From the NCBI RefSeq assembly GCF_028693495.1, contig NZ_JAQUVG010000013.1, positions 1 through 46,766 of the forward strand: DNA of 46,766 nucleotides, given 5' to 3'. A program made the translations under genes and the position numbers. Under the pieces are notes generated by a model that was given only the letters and a program-made list of their open reading frames with translations, had not been told where the DNA came from and ran no database searches. Positions within the stretch are counted from its first letter, which is position 1, and each line of letters starts with the position of its first letter. The DNA is from Zoogloea sp. GTDB lineage: Bacteria; Pseudomonadota; Gammaproteobacteria; Burkholderiales; Rhodocyclaceae. Shown here piece by piece: positions 35,497-43,935 of this stretch.

Positions 35497-37002
35497 ATGC
35501 GCCATCGCATGCGTCCCATCGTTGCGCTGCTGGTTTTTGCCGGCGCGTCTGCGGCCATGGCGGCCGACTGGCAAACCGTGGCATCCGACAAGAAGCGCAC
35601 GATCGAGCTGGATCGGGCCAGCATCCTCCAGTCCGACCCGGGCACCAAGGTGGCCTGGGGGCGGATCGTCCTGTCCGGCTCTGAAGCGGCGACCGCCGGC
35701 TATGTGACGGTCAAGGCCCTCAACCGCTATGACTGCCGCAACCAGACCTTCGCCACCATCAAGCGGGTGTATCTGGATGAAGATGCGGTAGTGGTCAAGG
35801 ATGAGAGGGTCAAGGTCGAGAAGGACGTGCCGGTCACCCCGGGCAGTGTGGATGAAAAACTGTGGCGTGACGTCTGCAAGCCGGCGGGGAGCGGTGTGGC
35901 GGATATTTCCCAGCTGGCCAAGAAGGCGTCCAGGGCGGCTCAGGCAAGTCAGACTGCCAGCGCAGACCTGCGCGCTGCAGACTACCGTCCTGCCAGAGGG
36001 GCTGACAAGCCTGCCCTGACCCGGGTGGCTGAAGGAAAGGCCCAGGGGGCCGAGCAGGGCGCCGAGCCTTCTATTCCGATCAAGAAGAATTTCATCGACA
36101 AGCCGGCTCCCCCGCCGAAGGCCGAACTGATGGAAAAGCCCGTAGCCCGGGCAGAAGCCGCCCCACCCGAGGTTCAGCGGGTGCCTGCGTACAGCCCGCC
36201 GCCGCGTCCCAAGCCCCGGCTCGTGCGGGCGCCCGCCGTGCAGCGGGCCCCGGCGATGCTGGCCGTGGAGGGCCATGCCGGGACGCTGGCTCAGGGTGCC
36301 CCTGGCACTCCCTGGGCCCATCATCACATCCACTGGAGTTACGAGGGTGAGTTCGGGCCGCCCAACTGGGGAACACTCAAGCCCGAGTGGCAGTTGTGCA
36401 ATACCGGTGAGCGTCAGTCCCCCATCGACATTCGTGACGGAATCAAGGTGGATCTGGAGCCGATCCGCTTCGACTATCGTCCGTCCTACTTCCGGATCAT
36501 CGATAACGGTCACACCATTCAGGTGAATCTGGGGCATGGCAATACCCTCGAGGTGATGGGCCGGGTCTATGACCTGGTTCAGCTCCACTTCCACCGGCCT
36601 TCGGAGGAGCGGATCAATGGCCGGGGCTTCGACATGGTGGCGCACCTGGTGCACAAGGATCTGGATGGCCGTCTGGCGGTCCTGGCCGTGCTGCTGGAGC
36701 GGGGGGGCGCCCACCCGGTGATCCAGACCCTCTGGAACAACCTGCCCCTGGAAAAACAGGTGGATTATTCTCCCGAGGGGGTGGCCATCGATCTTAACCA
36801 GCTGCTTCCGGAAAACCGGAACTACTACACCTACATGGGCTCCCTGACCACGCCGCCCTGCAGCGAGGGCGTGATGTGGATGGTGATGAAGCAGCCGGTC
36901 CAGGTGGCAGCCGAGCAGATCGCGATCTTTTCGAAGCTCTATCCGATGAACGCACGACCGGTGCAGTCCATCCGCAATCGTCTGATCAAGGAGTCCCGCT
37001 GA
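35497..37002 (+). CDS. Secreted alpha-carbonic anhydrase with N-terminal surface-adhesin-E-like domain
   Basis: The 501-residue precursor has a Sec signal peptide (cleavage near AMAAD, about residue 23) and three parts. Residues 24-130 resemble the surface-adhesin-E domain (ADWQTVASDK start, two cysteines C80 and C127, VTPGSVDEKLW near the end). Residues 131-270 form a Pro/Ala-rich linker. Residues 271-501 are an alpha-carbonic anhydrase: zinc ligands H364, H366 and H383, proton-shuttle His339, catalytic Thr451 in LTTPPC, and a likely C301-C455 disulfide. It would interconvert CO2 and bicarbonate in the periplasm or at the cell surface. The start at 35497 is chosen for its signal peptide; upstream in-frame codons overlap the thiC promoter. 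The domain fusion is the unusual point; the first-domain assignment is from memory of the family pattern. Confidence 0.87.
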   Translation: MRHRMRPIVALLVFAGASAAMAADWQTVASDKKRTIELDRASILQSDPGTKVAWGRIVLSGSEAATAGYVTVKALNRYDCRNQTFATIKRVYLDEDAVVVKDERVKVEKDVPVTPGSVDEKLWRDVCKPAGSGVADISQLAKKASRAAQASQTASADLRAADYRPARGADKPALTRVAEGKAQGAEQGAEPSIPIKKNFIDKPAPPPKAELMEKPVARAEAAPPEVQRVPAYSPPPRPKPRLVRAPAVQRAPAMLAVEGHAGTLAQGAPGTPWAHHHIHWSYEGEFGPPNWGTLKPEWQLCNTGERQSPIDIRDGIKVDLEPIRFDYRPSYFRIIDNGHTIQVNLGHGNTLEVMGRVYDLVQLHFHRPSEERINGRGFDMVAHLVHKDLDGRLAVLAVLLERGGAHPVIQTLWNNLPLEKQVDYSPEGVAIDLNQLLPENRNYYTYMGSLTTPPCSEGVMWMVMKQPVQVAAEQIAIFSKLYPMNARPVQSIRNRLIKESR

Positions 37003-37073
37003 GGTTGGCGATGGTGGATGCTCAACTGCCGCGTGTTCAGCGCGCGTGCCCTGCCGGATCCGGCGTGCTTCCG

Positions 37074-38195
37074 ATGAAACTCCGTGCAGCCCTGTGCGTC
37101 GTTCTGGTGGGGCCGCTGCTGGCAGCCTGTCCCCGGCAGGAACTGGCCGTCGAAGCCCCGCGTCCGGTGCTGGTGCATCCTGTCGGGGATGTGTCCTTGA
37201 CGGCAGGGGCTGTCTACACCGGAGAGATCCGGGCCCGCCATGAATCCGAACTGGCCTTCCGGGTAAGCGGCAAGCTGGTGGAGCGGCGGGTGGATGTGGG
37301 GGCCGCCGTGCGCCCGGGACAGGTTCTGGCGCGCCTCGATCCGGCGGATGCCGGCCTGGGGGCGGAGGCGGCCCGGGCCCAGTTGGTTGCCGCCCGAACG
37401 GAGCATGCCTTTGCCAAGGCCGAGGTGGAGCGTTACCGGGATCTGGTGGGCCGCAATTTTGTGAGCCGCAGTGTCCTTGACGGCAAGGAAGCGGCATTCA
37501 ATGCTGCTGCCGCACGGGTGGCCCAGGCCACGGCCCAGGCGCAAATCGCTGCGCACCAGGCGGAGTACACGAATCTCGTCGCCAGCCAGGCGGGGGTCAT
37601 CACTGAGGTGATGGCAGAGGCCGGGCAGGTGTTGCGGGAAACCACCCCGGTTTTCAAGCTGGCGCGCGACGGAGAGCGCGAGGTGCTGATCGCCGTGCCG
37701 GAAAGCCGCATTGTTGCCCTGCGCGAGGCGGGGCCGATGGAGGTGCGTTTGCCCAGTCTGCCGGAGATCCGTCACGAAGGGCGGGTGAGGGAGGTGGCTC
37801 CCAGCGCCGACCCGGCGACCCGCACCTACGCCGTGCGGGTCCGGATTCTTCAGCCGGCCCCCGAAATCCGCCTGGGCATGACCGCGAATGTGATCCTGCC
37901 GGATCCAGTGGCCGCGGCGGGGGCTGTCCGGGTGCCTTCCCGCGCCGTGTTCGAGCACCAGGGCCGGAGCGCTGTCTGGGTGCTGAAGGCGGAGGGAGAA
38001 CTGGTCAGGTCTGAGCTCCGGCTGGTCAGGATTGGCCAGTACCGGGAGGACGGGGTGTGGATCCGGGACGGCCTGAAGGCCGGTGAACGCATTGCTGCAG
38101 CCGGTGTGAACAAGATTGTTGCCGGTCAGACCCTGCGTCCCCGTCCGGAGCCCGGCGTGGTTCCCGCCGGCGCACGCACGGGAGGGGGGCAGTGA
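37074..38195 (+). CDS. RND efflux periplasmic adaptor (membrane fusion lipoprotein)
   Basis: The 373-residue protein is the adaptor of a tripartite resistance-nodulation-division pump. It has a lipoprotein signal with lipobox LAAC (Cys19), a lipoyl/barrel-sandwich half (VYTGEIRARHESELAFRVSGKL, VGAAVRPGQVLARLD), a helical hairpin (about 110-170), the second lipoyl half (ASQAGVITEVMAEAGQVL), and the membrane-proximal beta domains. ATG 37074 is used because it begins the signal peptide; an in-frame ATG at 37011 would add a non-hydrophobic lead. Its stop overlaps the GTG start of the pump gene, so the two are coupled. Substrate not deducible. Confidence 0.92.
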   Translation: MKLRAALCVVLVGPLLAACPRQELAVEAPRPVLVHPVGDVSLTAGAVYTGEIRARHESELAFRVSGKLVERRVDVGAAVRPGQVLARLDPADAGLGAEAARAQLVAARTEHAFAKAEVERYRDLVGRNFVSRSVLDGKEAAFNAAAARVAQATAQAQIAAHQAEYTNLVASQAGVITEVMAEAGQVLRETTPVFKLARDGEREVLIAVPESRIVALREAGPMEVRLPSLPEIRHEGRVREVAPSADPATRTYAVRVRILQPAPEIRLGMTANVILPDPVAAAGAVRVPSRAVFEHQGRSAVWVLKAEGELVRSELRLVRIGQYREDGVWIRDGLKAGERIAAAGVNKIVAGQTLRPRPEPGVVPAGARTGGGQ

Positions 38196-41100
38196 GCGGT
38201 TTCAACCTGTCCGAGTGGGCCCTCCGTCATCCGCCCCTGATCCGTTATCTCATCGTGGCCCTGGCGCTGATCGGGGTGTTGTCCTACCAGAAGCTTGGCC
38301 AGTCCGAGGATCCGCCCTTCACCTTCAAGGTGATGGTGGTGCGGACCGACTGGCCAGGTGCCTCGGCGCGGGAGGTGGAAGAGCAGGTCACCGACCGCAT
38401 CGAGAAGAAGCTGCAGGAAGTGCCCCACGTGGACTACCTGCGCAGTTATTCCCGGCCGGGCGAGTCGGTGGTGTTGTTCGTGGCCAAGGACCACACCCCG
38501 GCGAAGGATGTGCCGGAGGTGTTCTATCAGGTACGCAAGAAGGTCGGGGACATCAGGGAGACGCTGCCGTCGGGCATCCGGGGCCCTTATTTCAATGATG
38601 AGTTCGGCGATGTCTTCGGCAACATCTATGCCCTGACCGGCGATGGCTTTGACCATGCCCAGCTCAAGATCGAGGCCGAAAAGATCCGGGCCGAGTTGCT
38701 GCGGGTGCCGGGTGTGGCCAAGGTGGACCTGCTCGGCGAGCAGGAGCAGCGCATCCACGTGGATCTCTCCAACACCCGGCTGGCCGCCCTGGGGCTGGAT
38801 GTCCAGGCGGTGACCGAGGCCCTGGCGCGGCAGAATGCGATCGCCCCGGGAGGGTACCTGGAGACCCGGGACGAGCGGATCTACCTGCGCCCCAGCGGCG
38901 CCTACGACACCGTCGAGGCGATTCGCGAAACCCGGATCCGGGCTGGAGGACGGGAGTTGCGCATCGGGGATATCGCGACCGTCCGGCGCGGCTTTGTGGA
39001 GCCCCCCGCCCCCCGTTTCCGCTACCGGGGACAGGATGCCCTGGGCATCGGGGTGGCGATGGCCAAGGGGGGAGACATCATCGCGCTGGGACGCAACCTC
39101 CAGTCCGCCATGGCGCGCATCCAGCCGGATCTGCCGGTGGGGCTCGATATCCACGAAGTGGCCAGCCAGCCCGAAGCGGTGGCCCGCTCCATCGATGAGT
39201 TCGTCAAGGCCCTGGCCGAAGCGGTGATCATCGTGCTGGTGGTGTGTTTCTTTTCCCTTGGCCTGCGCACTGGCCTGGTGGTGGCCCTGTCGATTCCCCT
39301 GGTGCTGGGGGTGACCTTCTTCGGCATGCGCCTGCTTGATGTGGGGCTTCACAAGATCTCCCTCGGCGCCCTGATCCTGGCCCTGGGCCTGCTGGTGGAC
39401 GACGCGATCATCGCGGTCGAGATGATGCTGGTGAAGATGGAACAGGGCTGGGAGCGGGCGAGGGCGGCCGCCTTCGCCTTCACCAGTACGGCCGGGCCCA
39501 TGCTGTCCGGCACGCTGGTGACCGTCGCCGGTTTTCTGCCCATCGCCACCGCCCAGTCTTCCGTGGGGGAATACACCCGCTCGATCTTTCAGGTGAATGC
39601 CATCGCCCTGCTGGCGTCATGGCTGGCGGCAGTGGTGGTGGTCCCCTATCTGGGTTATGTGCTGCTGCCCGACCCCCGGGCCCCCAAAAGAGCCGGCTGG
39701 CTGGCGCGTTGCTTCCCGCGTCTGGATACCCTGAAGGAGCGTATCGGTTTGGGAGAGCCCCACTACGAAGGGGATGAGGACGCGGTTTTCCGGACGCCTT
39801 TCTACAACCGCTTTCGTCACCTGGTGGATGGGTGCGTGCGTCGGCGCTGGTGGGTGATGGGCGCTACCCTGGTCCTGTTTGCCCTGGCGATGGCGGGTTT
39901 CGGACTGGTCCAGAAGCAGTTCTTCCCGAACTCCTCGCGCCTGGAACTGCTGGTGGACCTGCGGCTGCCGGAGGGCGCCAGCCTGCGGGCAACCCAGGCT
40001 GAAACGGAGCGGCTGGAGAAGTGGCTTGCCAGTGAGGGGGGCATCCGTAACTTCGTGGCCTACGTGGGTACGGGAAGCCCCCGCTTCTATCTGCCGCTCG
40101 ATCAGCAACTCCCGGCGCCCAATTTTGCCCAGTTCGTGATCCTCACCGAGGATATTCCGGCCCGGGAGGCCCTGCGTCAGCGCCTCATCGCGCTGTTCAG
40201 GGAGGATTTTCCTGACGTTCGGGCCAATGTGACACGCCTCGAAAACGGTCCCCCGGTGGGCTTCCCGGTTCAGTTCCGGGTCATCGGGCCCGATATTCTG
40301 ACCCTGCGCGGGGAGGCAGAGAAGGTCGCCGGGGTGCTGCGCGGCAATCCCCATCTCTCTGATGTGCAACTGGACTGGGGAGAGCAGTCCAAGGTGCTCC
40401 AGGTCCAGGTGGACCAGCACAAGGCCCGTCTGCTCGGGGTGTCCACCCAGGAAGTGGCAACGTTCCTGAATACGTCCCTGCGTGGTCTGGTGGCGACCCG
40501 CTACCGGGAAGGGATCGAGTCCATCGATGTGGTGCTGCGGGCGGATGCCCTCGAGCGGGAGGCCCTGTCCCTGATCGGCGAACTGGCCATTCCCAACCGG
40601 GCCGGCAAGGCGGTGCCCCTGGCCCAGGTGGCCACCGTCGGCTACGGGTTCGAGCCTGGCCTGATCTGGCGGCGGAATCGGGAGCCGGCCATCACCGTAC
40701 GGGCTCAGGTCTATGACGGTTCGGTGCAGGCGCCGACGGTGACCGAACAGCTCCTGCCGCTCCTCGAGCCACTCCGGGCAGCCTTGCCCGACGGCTACCG
40801 GATCGAGACCGGAGGTGCGGTGGAGGAGAGTGGCAAGGGGCAGAGCTCCGTCAATGCCGGGTTTCCACTGTTCCTTGCGGTGGTGTTCACCGTGCTGATG
40901 GTGCAGATGAACAATTTCTCCCGTACGGTGATGGTGGTGCTGACGGCGCCCCTGGGGCTGATCGGGGTGGTGCTGTTCCTGCTCCTGTTCAACCAGCCTT
41001 TTGGTTTTGTGGCGATGCTGGGCACGATCGCCCTGTTTGGCATGATCATGCGTAACTCGGTGATCCTGGTGGATCAGATCGAGCAGGATGTGGAGAGGGG

Positions 41101-41329
41101 GCTGGCCCTGTGGGATGCCATCGTCGAATCGGCGGTACGCCGCCTGCGCCCGATTGCCCTCACGGCGGCGGCGGCCGTGCTGGCCATGATCCCGCTGACC
41201 CGCAGCACCTTCTTCGGACCGATGGCGGTGGCCATCATGGGCGGCCTGATCGTCGCGACCCTGCTGACCCTGCTGTTCGTGCCGGCCTTGTATGCGGCCT
41301 GGTACCGGGTGCGGCGGGTGCCGGGGTGA
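38192..41329 (+). CDS. RND efflux pump permease (HAE1 family)
   Basis: This 1045-residue inner-membrane protein is the proton-driven pump subunit. It has the RND layout: helix 1 at the N-terminus, a large periplasmic porter domain, a helix bundle with the paired acidic residues in helix 4 (LLVDDAIIAVEMML), a second porter domain and the last helix bundle (GTIALFGMIMRNSVILVDQIEQD). The start is GTG at 38192, overlapping the adaptor stop (GTGA), with GGAGGGG just before. The outer-membrane partner is probably the TolC-type protein encoded 1.1 kb downstream, although that gene belongs to another transcript. Drug, solvent or metal substrate cannot be told from sequence. Confidence 0.94.
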   Translation: MSGFNLSEWALRHPPLIRYLIVALALIGVLSYQKLGQSEDPPFTFKVMVVRTDWPGASAREVEEQVTDRIEKKLQEVPHVDYLRSYSRPGESVVLFVAKDHTPAKDVPEVFYQVRKKVGDIRETLPSGIRGPYFNDEFGDVFGNIYALTGDGFDHAQLKIEAEKIRAELLRVPGVAKVDLLGEQEQRIHVDLSNTRLAALGLDVQAVTEALARQNAIAPGGYLETRDERIYLRPSGAYDTVEAIRETRIRAGGRELRIGDIATVRRGFVEPPAPRFRYRGQDALGIGVAMAKGGDIIALGRNLQSAMARIQPDLPVGLDIHEVASQPEAVARSIDEFVKALAEAVIIVLVVCFFSLGLRTGLVVALSIPLVLGVTFFGMRLLDVGLHKISLGALILALGLLVDDAIIAVEMMLVKMEQGWERARAAAFAFTSTAGPMLSGTLVTVAGFLPIATAQSSVGEYTRSIFQVNAIALLASWLAAVVVVPYLGYVLLPDPRAPKRAGWLARCFPRLDTLKERIGLGEPHYEGDEDAVFRTPFYNRFRHLVDGCVRRRWWVMGATLVLFALAMAGFGLVQKQFFPNSSRLELLVDLRLPEGASLRATQAETERLEKWLASEGGIRNFVAYVGTGSPRFYLPLDQQLPAPNFAQFVILTEDIPAREALRQRLIALFREDFPDVRANVTRLENGPPVGFPVQFRVIGPDILTLRGEAEKVAGVLRGNPHLSDVQLDWGEQSKVLQVQVDQHKARLLGVSTQEVATFLNTSLRGLVATRYREGIESIDVVLRADALEREALSLIGELAIPNRAGKAVPLAQVATVGYGFEPGLIWRRNREPAITVRAQVYDGSVQAPTVTEQLLPLLEPLRAALPDGYRIETGGAVEESGKGQSSVNAGFPLFLAVVFTVLMVQMNNFSRTVMVVLTAPLGLIGVVLFLLLFNQPFGFVAMLGTIALFGMIMRNSVILVDQIEQDVERGLALWDAIVESAVRRLRPIALTAAAAVLAMIPLTRSTFFGPMAVAIMGGLIVATLLTLLFVPALYAAWYRVRRVPG

Positions 41330-41390
41330 CGTGGGGGCGCAGGGCAGCGTCGGCGCAGTGCACAAAGTAAGCTAGAATTCGAAAGTTTTT

Positions 41391-41438
41391 CGCAAGCTTG
41401 CGTGCATGCAGATCTTAAATATTAGCCTGTGCTAATAT
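41391..41438. promoter_or_regulatory. Palindrome-rich, AT-rich control region before pcm
   Basis: Three palindromic elements lie in 48 bp: CGCAAGCTTGCG (41391-41402, 12-bp perfect), TGCATGCA (41403-41410), and the operator-like ATATTAGC-N4-GCTAATAT (41419-41438). The last overlaps possible -10 hexamers (TATTAG, TAATAT), and TTGCGT (41398-41403) is a possible -35. This suggests a repressor site over the promoter of the pcm-rhodanese-tolC genes; the regulator is unknown. Confidence 0.55.
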
Positions 41439-41453
41439 ATATCCGGGAGTCAG

Positions 41454-42110
41454 ATGATGAATTTCGAAAAAGCACGGTACAACATGGTTGAGCAGCAGAT
41501 CCGCCCCTGGGAGGTGCTGGACTTCGGCGTGCTCGACCTGTTGATGAGTGTCCGCCGCGAAGAGTTCGTGCCGGAGGCCTACAAATCCCTGGCCCTGTCC
41601 GAAGGGCAGATTCCCCTTGGTCATGGTTCCAGCATGCTGGTCCCGGTGATTGAAGGCAAGATCCTCCAGGCCCTGCAGGTCAAGGGTTCCGACAAGGTGC
41701 TCGAGGTCGGTGCCGGATCCGGTTATTTTGCCGCCCTGCTGGCCGCCAAGGCGGACTGGGTGCGTACCGTGGACATCGAGCCGGCAATCGTCAATCTGGC
41801 CCATGACAACCTCAAGCGCTATGGTGTCGAGAACGTCATCGTCGAGGAAGGCGATGCCATCTCCGGCTGGCCCAGCAACGCCCCCTACGACCTGATCGTT
41901 GTTTCCGGCGGGGTGCCCTACATTCCCGAGTCCCTGCTCAAGGAGGTCAAGGTGGGCGGGCGCCTGTTCGCCTTCGTGGGCGACGAACGCCTGATGACTG
42001 CCCAACTGGTGACCTGCGTGGCAGAGGGGCAGTACCGCACCGAATCCCTGTTCGAGAACGTGGTCCCGCTGATGCGCAACGTTCCGGCCAGAAAACAGTT
42101 CAAGTTTTGA
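41454..42110 (+). CDS. Protein-L-isoaspartate O-methyltransferase family protein
   Basis: The family uses S-adenosylmethionine to methylate isoaspartyl residues in damaged proteins. The 218-residue protein has the family N-terminus (MVEQQIRPWEVLD), the ARREEFVPE-like segment, GHGSSMLVPVIEGKIL, and the SAM-binding motif I VLEVGAGSGYFAALLA, then VDIEPAIV. ATG 41454 or the adjacent ATG 41457 may be used; GGGAG lies upstream. In betaproteobacteria this branch is often found beside a rhodanese and tolC, as here, and its true substrate may differ from classical Pcm. Confidence 0.9.
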   Translation: MMNFEKARYNMVEQQIRPWEVLDFGVLDLLMSVRREEFVPEAYKSLALSEGQIPLGHGSSMLVPVIEGKILQALQVKGSDKVLEVGAGSGYFAALLAAKADWVRTVDIEPAIVNLAHDNLKRYGVENVIVEEGDAISGWPSNAPYDLIVVSGGVPYIPESLLKEVKVGGRLFAFVGDERLMTAQLVTCVAEGQYRTESLFENVVPLMRNVPARKQFKF

Positions 42111-42122
42111 CCTGACCCCTTC

Positions 42123-42446
42123 ATGAATCAGATTACCCCGCTGCAACTGGCTGACTGGCTCAAGGACACGAGCCGGCCCGCTCCCGTGCTCCTGGATGTG
42201 CGCGAGCCCTCCGAGTTCGAGTACTGTGCGATTCCCGGTTCCGTGCCGATGCCCATGGCCACCGTGCCGGCACGCCTGCAGGAGCTCGATCCGGATGCGG
42301 AGATCGTCGTGATCTGCCATCACGGTGGGCGCAGCATGCAGGTGGCCATGTTCCTGGAGCGTCAGGGCTTTGCCAGGCTGATCAATCTGTCTGGCGGTGT
42401 CGCCCAGTGGGCAGCCCAGGTGGATGCCAGCATGCCCCAGTACTGA
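42123..42446 (+). CDS. Rhodanese-domain sulfurtransferase
   Basis: The 107-residue single-domain rhodanese has the CH2A-type start (APVLLDVREPSEFEYCAIPGSV) and the active-site loop CHHGGRS, with the catalytic Cys near residue 66. It would transfer sulfane sulfur to an acceptor in the cytoplasm. It starts 12 nt after the pcm stop and precedes tolC by 31 nt, within one apparent operon. What sulfur chemistry has to do with its neighbours is not clear. Confidence 0.93.
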   Translation: MNQITPLQLADWLKDTSRPAPVLLDVREPSEFEYCAIPGSVPMPMATVPARLQELDPDAEIVVICHHGGRSMQVAMFLERQGFARLINLSGGVAQWAAQVDASMPQY

Positions 42447-42477
42447 TGTCCCCTCGACGCAACGGATGGAGAACGGA

Positions 42478-43797
42478 ATGAAGCGGCTTGAACGAAAGGT
42501 CCTGGTGGCCCTGCTGGCCGGGTCGGTGGGCAGTGCTGCCCTGGCGGCAGATCTGGAGCAGGTCTATCGTGACGCCCTGGCTTACGACGCGGTGCTGGTG
42601 GCGGCCCAGGGCACCCTTGAGGCGGGCCGCGAGAAGCTTCCCCAGGGGCGGGCCGCTCTTCTTCCATCCGTCAGCGTGTCGGGCAACAGCAACTGGAACG
42701 AGGCCGAGGTCAAGGCCACCGGCATCAGCCGGGGGTACAACAGCAATGGCTGGCAGGTCCAGCTGACCCAGCCCTTGTTCCGCTGGCAGAACTGGGTCCA
42801 GTACCAGCAGGGCGAGCTGCAGGCATCCCTGGCCGAAGCCCAGTACCGCCTGGCCCGCCAGGATCTGACCCTGCGGGCCGCCCAGGCCTATTTCGACGTG
42901 CTGACCGCCCAGGATGTGCTGGCGGCCGTGCAGGCGCTCCACAGCGCCAATACCCAGCAACTGGAGCTGGCCAGGAAAAGCTTCGAGGTGGGCACCGTCA
43001 CCATCACCGATGTGCATGAGGCCCAGTCCCGGGCGGATCTGTCGTCGGCCCAGATGATTGCCGCCGAGAGTGACCTGGCGGTCAGGCGGCATGCCCTGTC
43101 GGTCATGACCGGCAAGGAGACGGAAGTCCTCAAGGGATTGCGCAAGGGGGTGGCCCTGAGCCGCCCGGAGCCGGCGGACATCCAGGCCTGGGTTGGCGCC
43201 GCCGAAGGCAGCAGCCTGGCGGTTCAGGCCGCCCAGCTCGCCGGCGAGATCGCCAGCCGGGAGGTGGAGCGCAACCAGGCGGCCCACCTGCCGACGCTGG
43301 ACCTGGTGGCGACCCATGGCAACTCCACCACTTCGAGTGCCTTCAACAATTTTGCCGGGCGTCTGGATCTGGACACCACCACGGTCGGCGTTCAGCTGGC
43401 GCTTCCCCTGTTTCAGGGGGGGGCGGTGACTTCCCGGGTGCGTGAAGCGGCAGCCCTGAAAAGCAAGGCCCAGGCCGACCTCGATCATGCGCGCCGGTCG
43501 TCGGCCCAGAGTGCCCGCCAGGCTTACCTGGGGGTGACCAGTGGTCTTGCCCAGGTCAAGGCCTTCGAGGCTGCCCAGGTGTCCTCCGGCTCGGCGCTGG
43601 AGGCCAACAAGCTGGGCTACGAGGTGGGGGTGCGGATCAATATCGATGTCCTCAATGCCCAGAGTCAGCTCTCCGATACCCGTCAGAAGCTCGCCAGGGC
43701 CCGTTACGACACGCTGATTGCCCAGTTGCGCCTCAAGGCCGCTGCGGGCGCATTGGGCGAGGAGGACGTCCGCGCCATCAATGCCTTGCTGGAGTGA
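42478..43797 (+). CDS. tolC: TolC-family outer-membrane efflux channel
   Basis: The 439-residue precursor has a Sec signal peptide (cleavage near AALAAD, about 23) and two homologous outer-membrane-factor repeats (first LEQVYRDALAYDAVLVAAQ; second starting near residue 225). Typical motifs are the VQLTQPLFRWQNW barrel segment, LDTTTVGVQLALPLFQGG in the second repeat, and NIDVLNAQSQLSDTRQKLARARYD near the end. TolC forms the trimeric exit duct for RND pumps and type I secretion. GGAG precedes ATG 42478; the in-frame start further upstream overlaps the rhodanese gene. It is followed by a strong terminator. Confidence 0.93.
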   Translation: MKRLERKVLVALLAGSVGSAALAADLEQVYRDALAYDAVLVAAQGTLEAGREKLPQGRAALLPSVSVSGNSNWNEAEVKATGISRGYNSNGWQVQLTQPLFRWQNWVQYQQGELQASLAEAQYRLARQDLTLRAAQAYFDVLTAQDVLAAVQALHSANTQQLELARKSFEVGTVTITDVHEAQSRADLSSAQMIAAESDLAVRRHALSVMTGKETEVLKGLRKGVALSRPEPADIQAWVGAAEGSSLAVQAAQLAGEIASREVERNQAAHLPTLDLVATHGNSTTSSAFNNFAGRLDLDTTTVGVQLALPLFQGGAVTSRVREAAALKSKAQADLDHARRSSAQSARQAYLGVTSGLAQVKAFEAAQVSSGSALEANKLGYEVGVRINIDVLNAQSQLSDTRQKLARARYDTLIAQLRLKAAAGALGEEDVRAINALLE

Positions 43798-43821
43798 GCG
43801 TCGGTTTGTCCCTGCCTGCCT

Positions 43822-43852
43822 GACGGCCGCTGCACTGCGGCCGTCCTCTTTT
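43822..43852 (+). terminator. Rho-independent terminator after tolC
   Basis: A 9-bp GC-rich stem (43822-43830 with 43837-43845, loop TGCACT) is followed by CTCTTTT. It starts 25 nt after the tolC stop and closes the pcm-rhodanese-tolC unit. Confidence 0.85.
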
Positions 43853-43935
43853 CGGGAACCGGGGGCGAGCCTGGCGGGTCCAGAGCGTGCCCCGCGGCAC
43901 ATCCCCTTTCCGAACCCCTACTGAGCATCCTGTCC

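Noticed and set aside
39617-41365. 582-codon open frame on the minus strand opposite the RND pump
   Set aside because: It is a shadow of a clear HAE1-type permease; the translation is His/Gln/Arg-rich and low in complexity.
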